NCBI RefSeq assembly: GCF_000002425.4
Contig: NC_037254.1
Span: forward strand, 12,865,500-12,929,499
DNA length: 64,000 nt
Direction: 5' to 3'
From: Physcomitrium patens
Taxonomy: Eukaryota; Streptophyta; Bryopsida; Funariales; Funariaceae
Notes under the pieces: model-generated
Seen by the model: only the letters and a program-made list of their open reading frames with translations
Told to the model about the DNA's origin: nothing
Databases searched by the model: none
Made by a program: the position numbers and the translations under genes
Part shown: positions 40,439 through 55,089 of the stretch, piece by piece
How the letters are laid out: the number at the start of each line of letters is the position of its first letter
Position numbering within the stretch: the stretch's first letter is position 1

Positions 40439-42803
40439 TTAAATTTCGAAACCGGGGAAAAAGGATTGGGCGGGGTTAGCGCAGTCGAACCAGGAGCACG
40501 CGGTGCCCGCAAGACCTTCAAACAGCGAGTGGCGATGGTCTCCGCCGTGCATCTCCCCAGTCGACAGCAGTCGCTTCGCGTGTTTGTGCAGCCATCCTGC
40601 GAACTGACGAGCGCGGAACAGGTGCTTCTTCCCTCCGATGCTCCTGTACATCGCCAGAAACACGTAGGTGTTGCCACTGACGCCGTGGCAGATTCCCAGC
40701 CTTCTCAACAGTCCCCTCTCCCACACCACATCCGCCGCTGCCTCTGCCGCCTCCCCCAAGCAATTGTCCACGGGAAACACCTGTGTGAGTCTTGCCAAGT
40801 TCTTTTAGTGAAATTCCTTCGTGAAAATTCTAGATGAAGTAATAGGAGGAATGTGAGTGATGTGGTGAGGATGAGAAAGTGACCTCTAGTGCTTTGCAGA
40901 GCGTCATCGTGATTCCAGGTGCTCCTTGGCACCAGTGTACGAGTCGGTCGCCCCTTTCGTCCTCTACACTGACCCTGTAATTACCGCGGGAATACCGCTT
41001 CTTCACAATGTAGTGTAGCGTACCTTTGATGTCCTTATTATCTTGCTCCGTCAAAGGAAAGTGCAGGAGAATTTGGATAATACCTGCCAGCCCATGAGAT
41101 GCACCAAAGTATCTGCGCGACTTCCATGGATACATTAGAGGACATTCGGGTGTGGCATGAGCACGCCCCGAAGCCAGTACTGCGTCAACCACAGGTCCCT
41201 GCACAATCCCAACCCCGCCAGATGCCAAATACTCACCATAAGGTCATGATTATGTAGTACTGCAACGTACACACAAACACTTATTACAGAAGATAGGTTT
41301 GAAAATGATTAGATTGCAGTTACGCGATCACGGTTTGGTTTGCAGCATAGGTGATAGTCTTAATTCGTTCTGTCTTCGTTGTATTTTTTATTTTTTTATT
41401 TCTAAAAATAACCCCTACCTGGTGTGAGCCATGATAGGGCAGAGGGATAAGCTTTCGTGAATTCTAAACACTTGTGAAAGCATTGTGAAGACTCAACAAA
41501 ATCTTCAAATTGAAACGTAGGGACATTAGAAAATTCCTCACCGTCATACTCCACAGAACCATTTCCTCGCTGATGTATTTGTTAATGAAAAGTGCAGCAT
41601 ACAAAAATCCGACACGTCCGTTGAGGAGCTCACATGGCAGGCTGGATCCTTCATCAACAGGGCCCATGGATAACACTCTTCGGCCACCAATCTATAACCA
41701 AATAATTGGAGGTCCACCTTGAATGAAGTATAGTGAATGCTCTCTTAAATGCAACTAACTTACCTTTTGCCACCATGCCCTAAAATTGCATCGTACAGTG
41801 CGGTGTTCAGAGTGTCTGATTAACAAGTCCTGCTGTACGTCAACTCGCGGTAAAATGACCAAATACATACGACCATGATCGAAAGAGGGATTTGCCGGTC
41901 AAAGTTACGAATCGACGACATTGACTAACCCGCTTGAAATGATCCAAGAAGAAATCACGACGAGTCTTGTCATCGCCGATTTTCGCAGCAACCGCTCCCA
42001 TGGCATAGATTCCAGCCTGCCCTCGCAAAAATGTGACGTTGCTGGTCCATTCTCAAACATGCCCCACTAAGATGTGTGAGAACACTCTCATCAACGCACA
42101 CAACAAGAGGCACACAAAAAACTGAACACACTCAAGTACCTTAATAATACACAACTAGGCAACATTATGTTGTGGATAACACTGAATGGTTTCGTGGGTG
42201 AACTTACTCTGGGTGAGTCGGAGCAGCCGCGCAACAGGAATCCACAATTTCGGTGAAGAGCGCAAGATCTTGTGGACTTCCAGTGGCGAGGTACGCTTTG
42301 AAGCATAGAAAGGCCGTTCCGAGGACCCCAGTGTACATGGTTGGATCTTTCACTCTTGGACCATTCCTAATCCATGTTGCTTGCACAACCTGGGAGCAGA
42401 GCGATCATATCATCCTTATGCTGTATTCGAGACTTTGCCCTCAGAAACAATACTGTCCTTGATGTCTGTGAACTGGCTTGCAATCAGAAGTTGGTCCCAG
42501 TGACGTGAAATTCACCTCATTCTTCAGTTCCATTGCAGACTTAATGAACGTCTTAGAGTTTGGAAACGAGTGCTCCAAAAACTCTGGTGGAATCCAAAGG
42601 GCCACAAGAGGAGCAGTCGTTTCAGTTAACGGAACTCGCTGAGACTTGTCAATTTCTTCGTCGGAGCCCCGCCATGCCACCTTGTAATCATTCATATTGT
42701 TCGGAAAATTCCGTATTTCAATCGAGGGAGTTGTGGAGTTGTGTCTGTCAGTTTTTTTCTTCTTGTTAAAGATGAGCTCCAGAGGCTCCTCATTTTTCGA
42801 CAT
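40439..42803 (-). CDS. LanC-like protein (GCR2/GCL, LANCL family)
   Basis: Six exons from ATG 42803 to stop 40439: 42803-42516, 42389-42208, 42041-41930, 41691-41542, 41198-40884, 40780-40439. They sum to 1389 nt, or 462 aa. The family is an alpha/alpha toroid that binds zinc. The eukaryotic members bind glutathione and, in mammals, add it to dehydrated residues. The plant homologue GCR2 was once proposed to be an abscisic-acid receptor, a claim that was disputed. Zinc ligands are in place: Cys334 (HWCQGAPG) and Cys380-His381 (GICHGVSGNTYVF). Other landmarks are MYTGVLGTAF, CELLNGRVGFLYA, YFGASHGLAGI, MHGGD and SLFEG. The usual CGRAG motif reads RGQAG here. The first about 90 residues are poorly conserved and hydrophilic, and the start is the first in-frame ATG. 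I see no transmembrane segment and no damage. Confidence 0.92.
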
Positions 42804-45550
42804 CTCAGGGAATTCATACAGTTTTGCTGTTGTTCCGTTGTTCCTTTTTTGCTTGTCTGCAGTTTGATGTACTAGAAGGGTTTGGCCTGTAATCTGACAG
42901 TGAATTTCTGTAGGGGGATTGCAATTCAGCCGTTCCTTAACACGATGAGAAACTTCATGTGAAAGATTCGGTTAGTTTGTTTCCAGCATATTATCTTCGT
43001 CTTCGTTTTCGTCCGTCTGATATTGATGCATTCAACGAGCAATTCACATCTATTATGCTATCTATTCGGAGGACTATCTCATATTGTTTGCCCAGCGTTC
43101 AACATTGAATGAAGGCAAGCTTATTTTGTGGACTCATCAGAAAATATCAACAAGAACTCAATTCGTGGCAAGAAAGACATGCCTACTGTTGGTTGAGCTG
43201 CACGACTTCAAGTGTAACCAGTTGTATTCCGAAGTTTTACGATCTCGCCTTCGAAACAGCAGAAAGATGTATCTGAACTGACGTTTCCAACTTGTATTTT
43301 TATCCTGAATATAAAACAACTCCACCACGTCCAGAGTCATATTTGGTGGTTGCAACATTCAAGCCGGCGAAACTGAAGAAGCTAATGGCCTGGAGGAAAC
43401 TGGCGGCAACTTCGGTGACAAGAGTATGAAGTTGCACTGAGTAGGCATCTTGGCGTCCAAAAGGTGCAATGAAGATCGGAAAGTCGTTGGAAGATGGTTC
43501 AATGTACACGCGCCATGCATATGCTAGCTAAGCATTCAATAGTTCCTGAGACTTCCATAAAGATAGAGAAGCTCCACCTGGTTAGCCTGAATGAAACAAC
43601 CTTCCTCTAACGGTTGGTATATCACAATCTAACTGCGTTCGAGTGAAAGTGAAGTAACATGTGCGGGTGAAGCAGCCCCGAAGCGTTACATCTCGAGGTG
43701 GAGTCGATTCAATCCCTATATAGGTTACTGTCTTAACTGTTAAGGATTGGTTCTGAATGATGAAATCTCGCTCAAACCAACTAAATAATGGTAAAAGACA
43801 TCAACGGGTTCGCAAGTAGTACCTAACGTGTTTGTTGTTTCCAAGTTGCTAGGTCAGCTGTTACCAGCAACACACAGCCAGGGTGGTTATGGATGGTGAG
43901 TTCCTTGAAGAACCTGACCGTACACCTCCAGGTGTAGTTAAATTGCAACGACGAGCGTCGGACCAGATCAACGTGCTCCACACTGAACGTCTTACCTATC
44001 ATTAGTCCTCTTCAAGAGTTGGAATCAACAGCATCATGTGAATCAACTTCTGTGCAATTCCTTCTATGGAATGTCATGATATGCCAACAGCCTGGTTGTC
44101 AGCGCGTATGAGATAACAGAATCTGCATACTTCAGAAGTAAGATAAGTTCTGAGATTAGCAAAAACTTAACGAATGTGGATTTGAATAGAGATGTAACAC
44201 AATTACATCACAACTAGTTCGTTCAGTGTATTGGACGAGGTTTATCTCGTGCACATTATTATGCTCCTGTACGAGCTGTATTGATTCTGCTCAAGTACGG
44301 CACTCAATTACCGAAAGTTGATTAATAATTGCGTTTTGCTCACTTCAACTTGGCGTGGGTACGTTGGAACGATAACCCGAAGAAAAACTCCATTGAGGGT
44401 CATTCAGACAACAATAGATAATAAAGCTACTCTGTCGATATACGCAGAATCCTTAACCTTTACAAAAATGAAGAAGAAATTAATGCCTCTGACAGAATAT
44501 TTTGTGAGCAATGACCTCCGGAACAGTAGTCGCTTAAATTATGCTTAGATTTATTACGTATAGGTATTAATTCGGCAGCAACCCTGAGAGACCACATGGT
44601 GATGTCGAGGCATGATCTGTCTACAAAATTCAGCTAATTTAAGGTACCTACACGCCTAACTTCAGAGTTCGATTAGCCTGGTGCAATATTTCGAGACAGC
44701 AGATGCTTTCTCCGATAAATCATGTGCTGCAATGATCAGGAGTATGACAGAGCATCGGACGCGACGAAACTTTGAGGGAATACATATATTGGAAGGTTTC
44801 AAGCATGCGGTTGACAACAAGACAAGGGAGGAGAGGGTGAGTTTCATCGCGCAAGAACCTGTCGGCGGATGGAGAAAGCCCTCCCTCGATTTGCTTCTCA
44901 AATTTTTCATAACATGTGCAGGATGGACGGAGCCAATCGTAACCACATAACAGCTTCAACTCCACGCTCACGCCAAATTCGTTCTTACGTCATTCAATCT
45001 AGACTTACCGAACTTCTTCAGCAGAGAAATATGCGACGCAATCGATGAAACATAAATGATCATGCGGGATTGTTATGCAAAGGCTTTTCGAAGACCACGA
45101 CTTAAGATAATATCTTCGACGTGAGCCAGTAGTTGCGATGGTCATGAAGTTTTGCGGAGGCCTACAATCCAACCAGACTGAAGCACAACAAACCACGTAG
45201 TGTCCGCGGCAGCCGCATAATAGAGTCTGCTTGAATTGCAAGGCGTCTACAAAACTCATGGCAGAAAAAAACCTCGTCCGACGTTGTCCACGGCGAACCT
45301 CGGATGCCGATCGAAGGGGTGAAACCTGTGCTGGGAAAGGGGTAGTCCACTCGATCCCAGGAAAGGAAGAAGGGAGAGAAGGGCAAGGCAAGAAAGGAAT
45401 ATTGAGCTAGACACGAGAGGCTGAGGCGGGTGACAGTGAAGTAGGGGAGCCCTTATTATAAGGTGAGACAAAGGGACGAGGCGGGGCCCAGAGGAAGCCA
45501 CCACGGCAGACAAGGCACCGAATCTAGAACCACAGAGCCGGAGTTGCATT
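42804..45550 (-). other. GC-richer block upstream of the LanC-like gene, likely leader plus unassigned sequence
   Basis: This 2.7 kb keeps gene-like composition but yields no recognisable protein. The far end (about 45250-45540 on the minus strand) looks like a promoter/leader, so the LanC-like gene may have a leader with a long intron. A minus-strand open frame at 43300-43509 has balanced codon use but no family I recognise. Overlapping frames at 44662-44971 on both strands are also unplaced. Confidence 0.3.
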
Positions 45551-46080
45551 GTTTATTGGCGATAAACGAATCCTCCCCTTCTTGAAGTATTCCCTGTCTA
45601 CTCTTCTGGTTGACTTGGTGATCCTCAGCTCGTGCCACTCGATGCGCTGCTTTGGTTGCATCCTCGATTTAGACTCCTTGCAGACTCATCGTGCTCTGCG
45701 ACCCGTACTCCCTTCCCTCTTGTGCTTCGCATTCGCATCATGGTCATGATGCGCAGCACTCTGGAGCACTGGCTACGTTGACATGAACAACCCCCTCCGC
45801 ATCCGGCCCCTCCTTCATCCTGCTCCCCCTCCTGCATTGCCACCTTCAATCCGCTCCACCTCTCATGTATCTTCGCATCATGCAGCAAGTACCGTCAATC
45901 AGATCACTGCGAGCATCTCGCCTGTCTGTACGAGCTGGCCCAAAAATTTGAGCCTCCAGCTCCATGGCGAGCTCTACTGTGAGAGAAGGTGCGTTCTCCC
46001 CTTCTCCCTTGCTACACAACGCGACTGGCTGGCTGGCCCACTTCGCTTAACCTTATCCCCCTGTGAATGAAACGACACAA
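45551..46080. other. GC-richer sequence, possible divergent promoter region
   Basis: CT/CCTCC-rich leader-like sequence continues on the plus strand until composition drops near 46080. Small overlapping frames (45783-46070 plus; 45625-45888 minus) show no domain. Confidence 0.3.
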
Positions 46081-48479
46081 ACCTTTCCATGTTTGTGAAT
46101 GAATCCATGTTTTCTATGCTCGGGGTCAGTCATCCTTGTGTACTTTAAAACTATTGATTCGTTTTTTTCTTTTCTTTTCTTTTTCTTTTTTCTTTTCTTT
46201 TCTTTCCTTTTTTGATTAAAGGAGAAAATTCAACTCTTTTTTTATCCATTTATTTCTGGTGATTTTTAAAACCTGATTTTCATAGCAGTCAAACAACCTT
46301 TGAACCAGTAAAAAGAAGTTTTTTAAGTACAATAAGATGGTGCATCTATTTGTAATATCATGAGGATTGATTTCACAAATATGTGGGTCAAATCTTAAGA
46401 TGATCATTCACTTTGAAATTAGTGCTCCAGTGTCTAGAATTTGAAAGCTTGTGAATTCTCCACATTCTTGTATACTAGATGTGATGTAGTGTTTGGCTTT
46501 ACCATCTGTTTTTGATGCCACACTTACATTAGACTATAAGTGATGTTGGAAAATTCAAATATCTAAATATCTTTAATGATTGCTGTGGTAATATTATTAA
46601 TAATAAACAATCAAATTACACACGAAAAAATAGGAAAGAGAAAAATAAATAATACATGGAAGAAACCATTTCAAACATAGAGCTGCAAAGTAAAGAGAAA
46701 GAAGAAGAAAAAAAAGCACTTGGGGGACAAGATTGGGGTACTTAGGGGTCTTTGTACTTAGGGGACCAGATTTTATTTAGGAGGTCACAAATCTTTAGAT
46801 TCTTTAATTGGCCCAAATTGAAAAACTTAGTGATTTTAGTCAATCATTAGATTTAATAGTTGTGGCTTTCATCTTGTATAAAGACCTCCTAAATAGCTAA
46901 AAGAAACTTGAGTTTTAATAATAGATGCTTAACTATAAATAAATTCACAATTAGATAATTAGCTATGTATTTTTTTTTGGACATTTTTTCCTTAAACTAC
47001 TACTTAGTAAGTATACAATTTTTTAATCCTACAAAACATATATATTAAATAACATTAAAATTTGATAAAAACTTTAATAAAATATAAATAATTTTTTTCT
47101 TTTATTAAAAATAATAAATTAGAAACTAAGATTTTTTTAATTAATTAAAAATTATAATCAAATATATCAATCTTTATATATTTTTGGTATTTGATATAAT
47201 TTTTAATAATAATTTTTTTTAATAAATATGATTATAATAGAAAAAATTAAATAGCCACCTATGTACTAGATACTAAAAAATAAATAAAATAAATTATAAT
47301 AAATAAAATAAATTATAATATATAAAATTAAATTTATATATGTATAAATTCAAGATTTATATATTTAAAAGACCACAATCATTGAAATAATCAAAGAATG
47401 AGTTTTTTAAAGGATAGATCTATTCTGCATCTATCTATATATAAAATTAAATAGAAAAAGTATTACCGATTTTTTCTAAGATTGTTTGTTAAATTTTCTA
47501 AGTTAGATGATGTATATAATTTTTTTTTATCAAAACTTAATATTTAAAGTAATAAAAAAGGTTAAAAAAATATTATTTAAAAAATATTTAAAAACTTAAA
47601 TTGAATTAAATTTAATAAAAATATTTATAAAGTATTATAGAATATAAATATATTTACTTCTTTCTACTTTTAATTATGCATTAATTTATTCTAAGCCAAT
47701 TAATCATTCTATATAAGCTATTTATTTTCAAGCCACTTATTTATTCTTTATAAGTTGGTTGTATTACACCTCAGCTTAGTTTTAATTTTTTGACTTCTTT
47801 ATTTTTAGCAATTTATTTTAAATAAATTTGATAAGATTCTTATAGAAAATGGCAATAGATTAGCCACCTTTTATATTAATTGACAATATTTTATAATAAA
47901 ATTTAATTTCTATTTCCATCAAAATAAAATATATATATATATATACTTTTTTTGTATATATCACTAAATAAAAAATTAACAATTTTATCTATCAAAATCT
48001 CATACAATATACATTGGATGTTGAATACATGTCCAAAAATTATACCTTTGAAAATTGCAAATCTTGCATTTCTTAGATATGCAAGACCTAACATTATTAG
48101 GGATTAATGATAAGACTTCAATTATTTCAAATTGTAAAGGTTCTTGGTATATCAATATTTGATTTCAAGCAACTCATTAGATTAGCTATTATTGCTTGAT
48201 CCTAATTTCCTAATAATAGATGGTTTTTATACCTAAGTGACATATCTATTAAGCCAAATAAATAACTTATGAATATTTTCTTGTTGATAGTAGACTACTA
48301 GCTGATATGTATTATTTACAATGACAAGAAGGGCTTCAAGTATTTGTAGTGACATTGTGTAAATATCCTAAGCATCTTACAACATGTTTGTTATACCAAA
48401 ATCTTGAGCTTTTTTGTCTTGTTCCTTTGAAATAATATAGTATTGTGATAATTGTACAATTTCTATGAGATGCTAAAGT

Positions 48480-48515
<36 letters not shown>

Positions 48516-49839
48516 CAGAATAAATGTGCCTAAAGATTTTTATTCATTGATTGCATATAAGGCAATTACGCTGTTTGAATAAAAATCTTAAAATAAAGCC
48601 TATCCATTTTATATACCTTTAAAAATTATTTTTATACTTTATTAAATAAAAATTCAACAATATTTAAAATCATATTCTCATAAAATTATTAGCTATAATT
48701 ATGATAAATATATATGTACTTCTTTTTTATTTTAATTTAAATTTAATTTATCCAAGTCACAAATGTTTATGCCAAACTAACTTGAATCTAAAAAAACTCT
48801 TAGGTTGATTTTATAGATAATCCTTCAACATAAAGTGAGCATCTTCTAAAGGTAATTAGTTTACATTTCTAAATTAGAAGTATCTATTTGATAAGATCGC
48901 ACTTGTAATCTTTAATTCAAGTATTTTTGAAATAATTAAAAAGTATTTACATAGCTTGGTACTTGGCTTTTGACTTACTTTAATGCATTTTAATTACATG
49001 CATGATATGATAGTAGAATACATTCTATTAAATTTTTTCAAATTCCTTTTAATCTTTTTTAGTGCTATGGTATATTTAAATAATGTGCCAAAGACAAAGA
49101 AGTAATTGCAAGTTAAAAAAATAATCTTGTATAAGTATATGGATTAATGCAAGCTTGCTATTTGATATTTTTATAATTAATTTCTAACAAAGAAATAGTT
49201 GGGCTAGCTACTCCAACGCTCATGTACAATATGCTTTGCTTTTTTCATGCAAAAAATCTACTACAATAATAAATATAATATTAAAACTTGTCATGCCAAA
49301 AATATAAATCATCAATATCTTAAATTTTTTGTTTTATACATACAATAAATTACAAGAATTTATAGATATCTCTTTATTAACTTGATTAAACTTTGGATTG
49401 ATATGAAATAAATATTTAATCTTATTGAAATTATTCCATTAATAATTGAAATGATGTCTATTTTTTTAGATGGTATTTATAAGAAAAAAAAGTAAGGATC
49501 AATTTTGCAACTTAGGTTTGAAAAAGGACATTTATTTATTGTAGATTGTCTAATTGATTGTGCATAAGCTAAAATTTTCTATTTGTAAGGAGGTCCATAT
49601 GCATTTTAGAGCTATTCTAAAATTAAAAATTTATGCAATGGACACCAACTTCATAGCTTCAAGCTTGTATAAAACTATATTATTATTGGTATCTACAAGC
49701 TTTTAATTATGTTTATTGCTGCAAATTAAAATTTACTAAAAATTATTAGCCTTGAACAATCTCATGTAGAATGTTAAGGACATAAAATTCAAAGAAAGAA
49801 AAACTCAATACACTCTTGTATCACTTGAAAAGATTAAAA
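46081..49839. other. AT-rich intergenic DNA
   Basis: No gene seen. Contains a CT-rich patch near 46165-46215 and a 33-base poly(T) run at 48483-48515. Likely decayed repeats. Confidence 0.55.
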
Positions 49840-52720
49840 AGTTACTCAAAGATAGTAATATATTAAACTAAAATGGCTATTTCCAACAATAAAAAGATTA
49901 GAAAGTCTTAAAACAAGACTAAAGAATAGAAAGGCATTGGCAAGAATAAAGAAGGCTTTATTCTTACCTCTACATATACTATTTGATTAGGAGCTACATG
50001 ACAATGTTCTATAGGACTTCCAATATATGTTGACTTTACAAGACATATATCTTAACTTGTAATGTAAGTTTTTTATATGTGTGCCACATAATTAATTTGT
50101 TCCATAAACTACAAATATATGTGAGATATGGCTAACTTGTTGATTAACTTTCCAACTTACTAATCAATTACAAAAACATGTAAAGTCAAGGCAATATCTA
50201 TGAAGCTTCTATGAAGCTTTTATAAAAGATATCATGAAATTAATCTACTTTTATTTATTTCTAAATAAATACATACGTAATTATTAAAATAAATATGTAT
50301 ATGCTTGACATTATCTTCCTTCTAGAGATGAATTCCATGGAAAGTAATCATCATATGTTGAAAGAATTCAAGATGTAGTAAATTGTGTTTGCTACACATT
50401 CTCATCTTTCTTCTCTTTAAAGATGATTGATATGTGCTCTTAACCATTGATAGTGTTTCATACCAAGGCAAAAAGACCACCTTATTATTTAATCATTTTT
50501 GATGCCTTTATAACTTTCTTCAAATAAAATATTTAAAATACTATCTAGAATTATTTCTATTTGTAATAATATTACCAAATATCAAGAGTCTCTTTTAAGA
50601 TCATAACATTAAATATGTTATATCTTACCATCTATTTAATAATAGACATGTTATTTTTAAATATTTTTATTTTGATTATATTGTCTCAAAGGTTCTAACA
50701 ATTGAAATTTCTTGTCTAGTTAGTCAGAATAAGATAGCTCTTGAATTGAATTTATTATAGCTCAGATAAATAATTTACTAAATCTTTTGTCATAAGATTA
50801 TCAACTTTTAAAAATTCAAAAATATCAAATTATGGATAATAACCATAATTAATAAAAAAAAAGATGTTTGTTGCTTCAAAGAATATATTATATTATTATA
50901 AATAAATTCTAGCAATGAAAAAAGAGTTGTCCAATCATCTTATTGATAATACTTAGACATACAAAGTATATATAAATCAAGTTTTAGATCAATATTTAAG
51001 ATATACTATCAACTATCAATAAGATGATTGAAAAAAGCCAAAGATAGTTTTATGTCTATCTTTAAAATCTTAAAAATGGTTCTCCAAAATCTTAATACAA
51101 ATTAAATTTTCCTATCTGATACAATATCCTTTGATAAATCATCATAGGAATAGATATTGTTAAGAAAAAACTTAGATGTTTCTTCACTTATGATAGATTT
51201 TGTACATTATATAAAATGATCTACTATCACAAATATAGAATCATACAAAATTTTGACTTAAAGATCCATAATAAAATCTATAGAAATAGGAGACCATGGT
51301 TGTTCTAAAATAGGTAATGGTTAAAGAAATCCATAAGGTCAATGACAAGGAATTTTTAATCTTGAACAAACATCACATAATTGTATAAAGTCTTTGATTG
51401 CCTTCTACATTTGAGGCTACTAAAAATCTTTAGATATTACATCCAAATTCTTATTATATCCATAATATTTGGTTGTTTAAAAGTAGTGATAAGCTTAAAA
51501 AATATATAATTATACTTCATTTTTTAAAATATATAATTGTCCCTTGAAATATAATAGATTTTTCTTGAATTTGAATTTAAAAGTATGATGAGAATTAGAA
51601 GAATTATTCTTAATATCATGAACAAGATGATTAGAGGACATATTTTATTGAACTTGCTTGAAAAAGATTGAATTAACAGCCAATATTGATTTCATAGCTA
51701 AAAAATGAAAATACTCAAACTTTAAGAGAATCATTTTTTATTGATCAAATGCTCCATTTCTTTCTTTTGATATAAGATAAGAATGTTTAAAAAGGACGTC
51801 TAATAATTTTTGTTGTTTTTTGGATTAATAAGTAATCTTAATAAAGACATGCTTCAATTAGCTTGGCAATAACTCAAAATATTTATCAACATAAAGTAAT
51901 TTAGATTCTTGTAATCCATATATATTGACTTGAGGTGACTAGACTTGAGGTGCCTTCTAGATAATGATGAAATTTTTAGAATGAATCCATGATTCTAAGT
52001 TTTTATTTTTTTTATTTTTATTTTTTTTGGATTACATAATTAATCTTAGTTATTGAATTTTTTTGGAATGAAAAGCTATTAAGAGGAGCTTATCGTCTAT
52101 GCCAATTTATAATAAAATTACACGTGTAACAAAGTCTATTACATCTGTTTCTACAAAGAATATAATATAAGATTGGTATAAAAATAAATATTATCTTCAA
52201 AGCTTTGAGAGATGTTTTAACTTTTGTATATTATTTAATTTATTTTTATATTTTATAAAAATATTGTATAAAAGGAGTTGCAACTTGAAAAAAGTTCTTG
52301 AAAAAGATCCAATTATAATTGACAAATTTCAAAAAACATTGCACATTTGGCAAAGAGAATAATTCAATGAAAGCAAATAAATAACTAAGAATTTTTCAAA
52401 GAAGTATAATAAAATAAAAATAAAGAAGTATGTATATTAAAAAAAAATTAAAATGGCTATTGGCAAAAGTTAAAAAAAATTAAAAAATTCTTGAAACTAG
52501 ACTAGAAGCAAGAAAGAAATTGACAAGAGTGAAGAAGGCTTCAGTCTTATCTCTATATATACTATCTACATAGGAGCTATATGACAACATTCTATAGGAC
52601 TTTTAAAATGTATTCACTTTATACAACTTATAACTTAACTTACAAGGCAAGTTTTCTATATGAATACCACATGATTAGCTTGTTTTGTAAGTTACTAATA
52701 CATGCAAAATCAAGGAAGTT
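49840..52720 (-). mobile_element. Decayed Ty3/gypsy element A (minus strand) with LTR remnants
   Basis: Two related AT-rich remnants in the same orientation, about 49840-50311 and 52420-52720, flank a minus-strand internal region. The left one ends in TTGACA next to a purine-rich tract on the minus strand, as expected for a 3' LTR edge. Reading the minus strand of about 50.8-52.3 kb gives broken integrase (a WSPISIDFIMDL-like stretch) and then, further upstream in that frame, RNase H and RT fragments full of stops. The same order of domains is seen in the younger element at 56.7-62.9 kb. It is heavily mutated, with no usable frame. Boundaries are approximate. Confidence 0.6.
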
Positions 52721-53237
52721 ATTTGATTATTTTGGAGCAGCCATACATCACTGCAACAAGGATGGAGACCAAGGTATTAAATGATGGCTCACAGTATGCC
52801 AAAATTTGAAGCTATGATAGAAAAAGATCAGTTCAGTTTCTTACAATGAGACCAAATCATAAGAGGCATAGAGATCAGCTTAGAGAAACTCCTATGGATT
52901 ATGAGCATGATGATTTCTTAGATTTTTAGATTGCACATGTCGAATATGGGGTGCCATGGGTGCAAAGAAATAATCTACTATTGCATGCCCCAATGTACAA
53001 AGGAATGGTTGTAGGATTTGGAATTTAACCAAAGAAGGATTTGTAAGTTTTAACAAGGTTGAGGATTTGAATTTTAAATATAAAGGATCACTTAAGAAAA
53101 TTGAAAGAAAATTAAAAATAATGGGTGTAATTTTGAGTGATGAATTTATTTTTGGAGTTGTTGAAGAAAAAAGATTTTCAAATGATATTTTACAAGTTTT
53201 AGAGACTTTATGAGGGAAGAAGACTGCATCTACTAAT

Positions 53238-54873
53238 GTGATGGTAGAGATTCATTCAAGAAGCCTATATAAAAAAATATTAAAGATAATTTTTAATGCA
53301 AGGTTGGTTGAAAGTTATGGCTTAAAAACTGATGCTGTAGTGAATATCAAGTATAAGACTGTGGCAAAGAAGGTGAGACCAGTGGCAACTCAACTACCGC
53401 TAGACTATAAAGATCATATTAAAGAGGCTGAAAAAGAGCCTAGATTAAGGAAAACTAGAGAGATTAGACACAATTTCATAGAAGAAACATTGGCCAAACT
53501 AAAAATTGGAGGGGGTGAATTTTTGAAAGAACTTGAAAAGAAAAGGTTTTAAAAAATGATCTCCAAGCATGGTAAGGCTTTTGCTTCTTCACCAAATGAA
53601 ATTAGATGTGTTAATCCAAAGATTATTGTACTAATGGTCATTTTTATTGTTCCACATGTGCCTTGGAATTTGAAGCCAATTCCTGTACCAAAAGCCTTAC
53701 TACATAAGTTAGTGAGTTTATTGAAAGAAAAGTTGAAAATGAGAATACTTAAGCCATCAATGGCTCCATATTCTAATCAATAGTTCATAGTACCTAAGAA
53801 GTCTGGAGCTTTGAGATTCATTCAAGACATGCAGCCAGCCAACAAAGTGATAATTCAAAATAAGAGATTAGGGCTAATTATAGATGAGGTTGCTAAGGCT
53901 TTTGTAAAACATGCCATTTATTCTATTGGAGATCTTTATTTTGGTTATGATCAGTTTTAACTTGCATCAGAAAGTAGAGATTTGACAACTATAAAAACTC
54001 CTTTAGGACTTGTAAAGATGTACACCTTGCTTCAAGGTGCGACAAATTTAGTAGCTTATATGCAAAATACTATGAATAAAAACTTAAGGGATTTTTTGCC
54101 TGAGAAGACCATTCCATTTGTAGATGATATTCCTATCAAAGGCTGCAAAGAAGAAGCAAAAGACTTGACTCTGGATGCTGATGGATGCAAAAAGTTTGTT
54201 ATGGATCACATTAAAGATGTAGAGAGAATTTGAAGATGTGGACTTAACATTATCAATTGACAAGTCCAAATTTGAAATCGATGAGATTGTAGTAGTTGGA
54301 CACTTATGTGAGAGATATGGCAGGAAACCTAATCTTGAAAAAGTTGATGCCATTGCTAGGATAAAGGCATGTAATAGCATCATTGAAATAAGAAGGTTTT
54401 TAGGTACTTGTGTCTTCTATCAAATTTGGATTCTTCATTTTGTTCACATAGCTGAGCCATTGTATAATCTCTCGAGAAAAAGAACCAAGTTCAGATGGAA
54501 ACAAAAGCAAAAAATGGCCATGGAAGGTCTAAAAGAGATTTTAAAATCACTCCCAATCTTGAGACAAGTTGACTATGATTGTGGAAGGCCAATTATTGTT
54601 ACTGTTGATACAAGCCCAATTACTATTGGTTGGGCTATTGATCAAGATGAGACTGAAGAAAAAAGGTTTGCTATTAGATTTGGAGCAAAGATTTTCACAG
54701 AGAGACAAAAAAAATATCCAGAAGTGAAGCGAGAACTTTTGGGAGTACTCATGTCTATGAAGGCAAACAAAAACTATTTGATTGGAACCAATGTGGTATT
54801 GGAAACCAATTGCTTATCATTATTAGGTATGATTGCTAATTGTTCTACTCTTGATATTGCTATGTTAAGATAG
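53238..54873 (+). pseudogene. Broken RT-RNase H polyprotein of element B
   Basis: The reverse transcriptase and RNase H belong to a Ty3/gypsy lineage distinct from the young chromovirus: the active-site region reads FVDDIPIKG rather than YLDDILIFS. Four in-frame stops and a frame shift around 54233-54238 make it non-functional. The RNase H part ends at the stop near 54873, and no joined integrase of the same type is visible. Confidence 0.75.
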
Positions 54874-55089
54874 ATAGCGTACATCAAATCTCATATGGGA
54901 TATAGATAAAGTTTACTTATATTAATATGATATATTTTTCTATACAACAAATACCTATCTTTATTCATTATGATTATCATCCACAACTTGATACTTTTTT
55001 ATTTTTCAAAAGTTGATAATTCTACAAAAAAATATTTAGTAAATTATTTATTTGAGCTACATACAATAATAAAGGTATGACTAAAAGAG

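Noticed and set aside
41400..41541. Possible extra LanC-like exon in the intron 41199-41541
   Set aside because: An open stretch with plausible sites exists, but it ends in phase 1. Direct joining of 41542 to 41198 is in phase and matches the family spacing.
52581..52784. 67-aa plus-strand frame
   Set aside because: Falls in the LTR remnant between elements A and B; chance frame.
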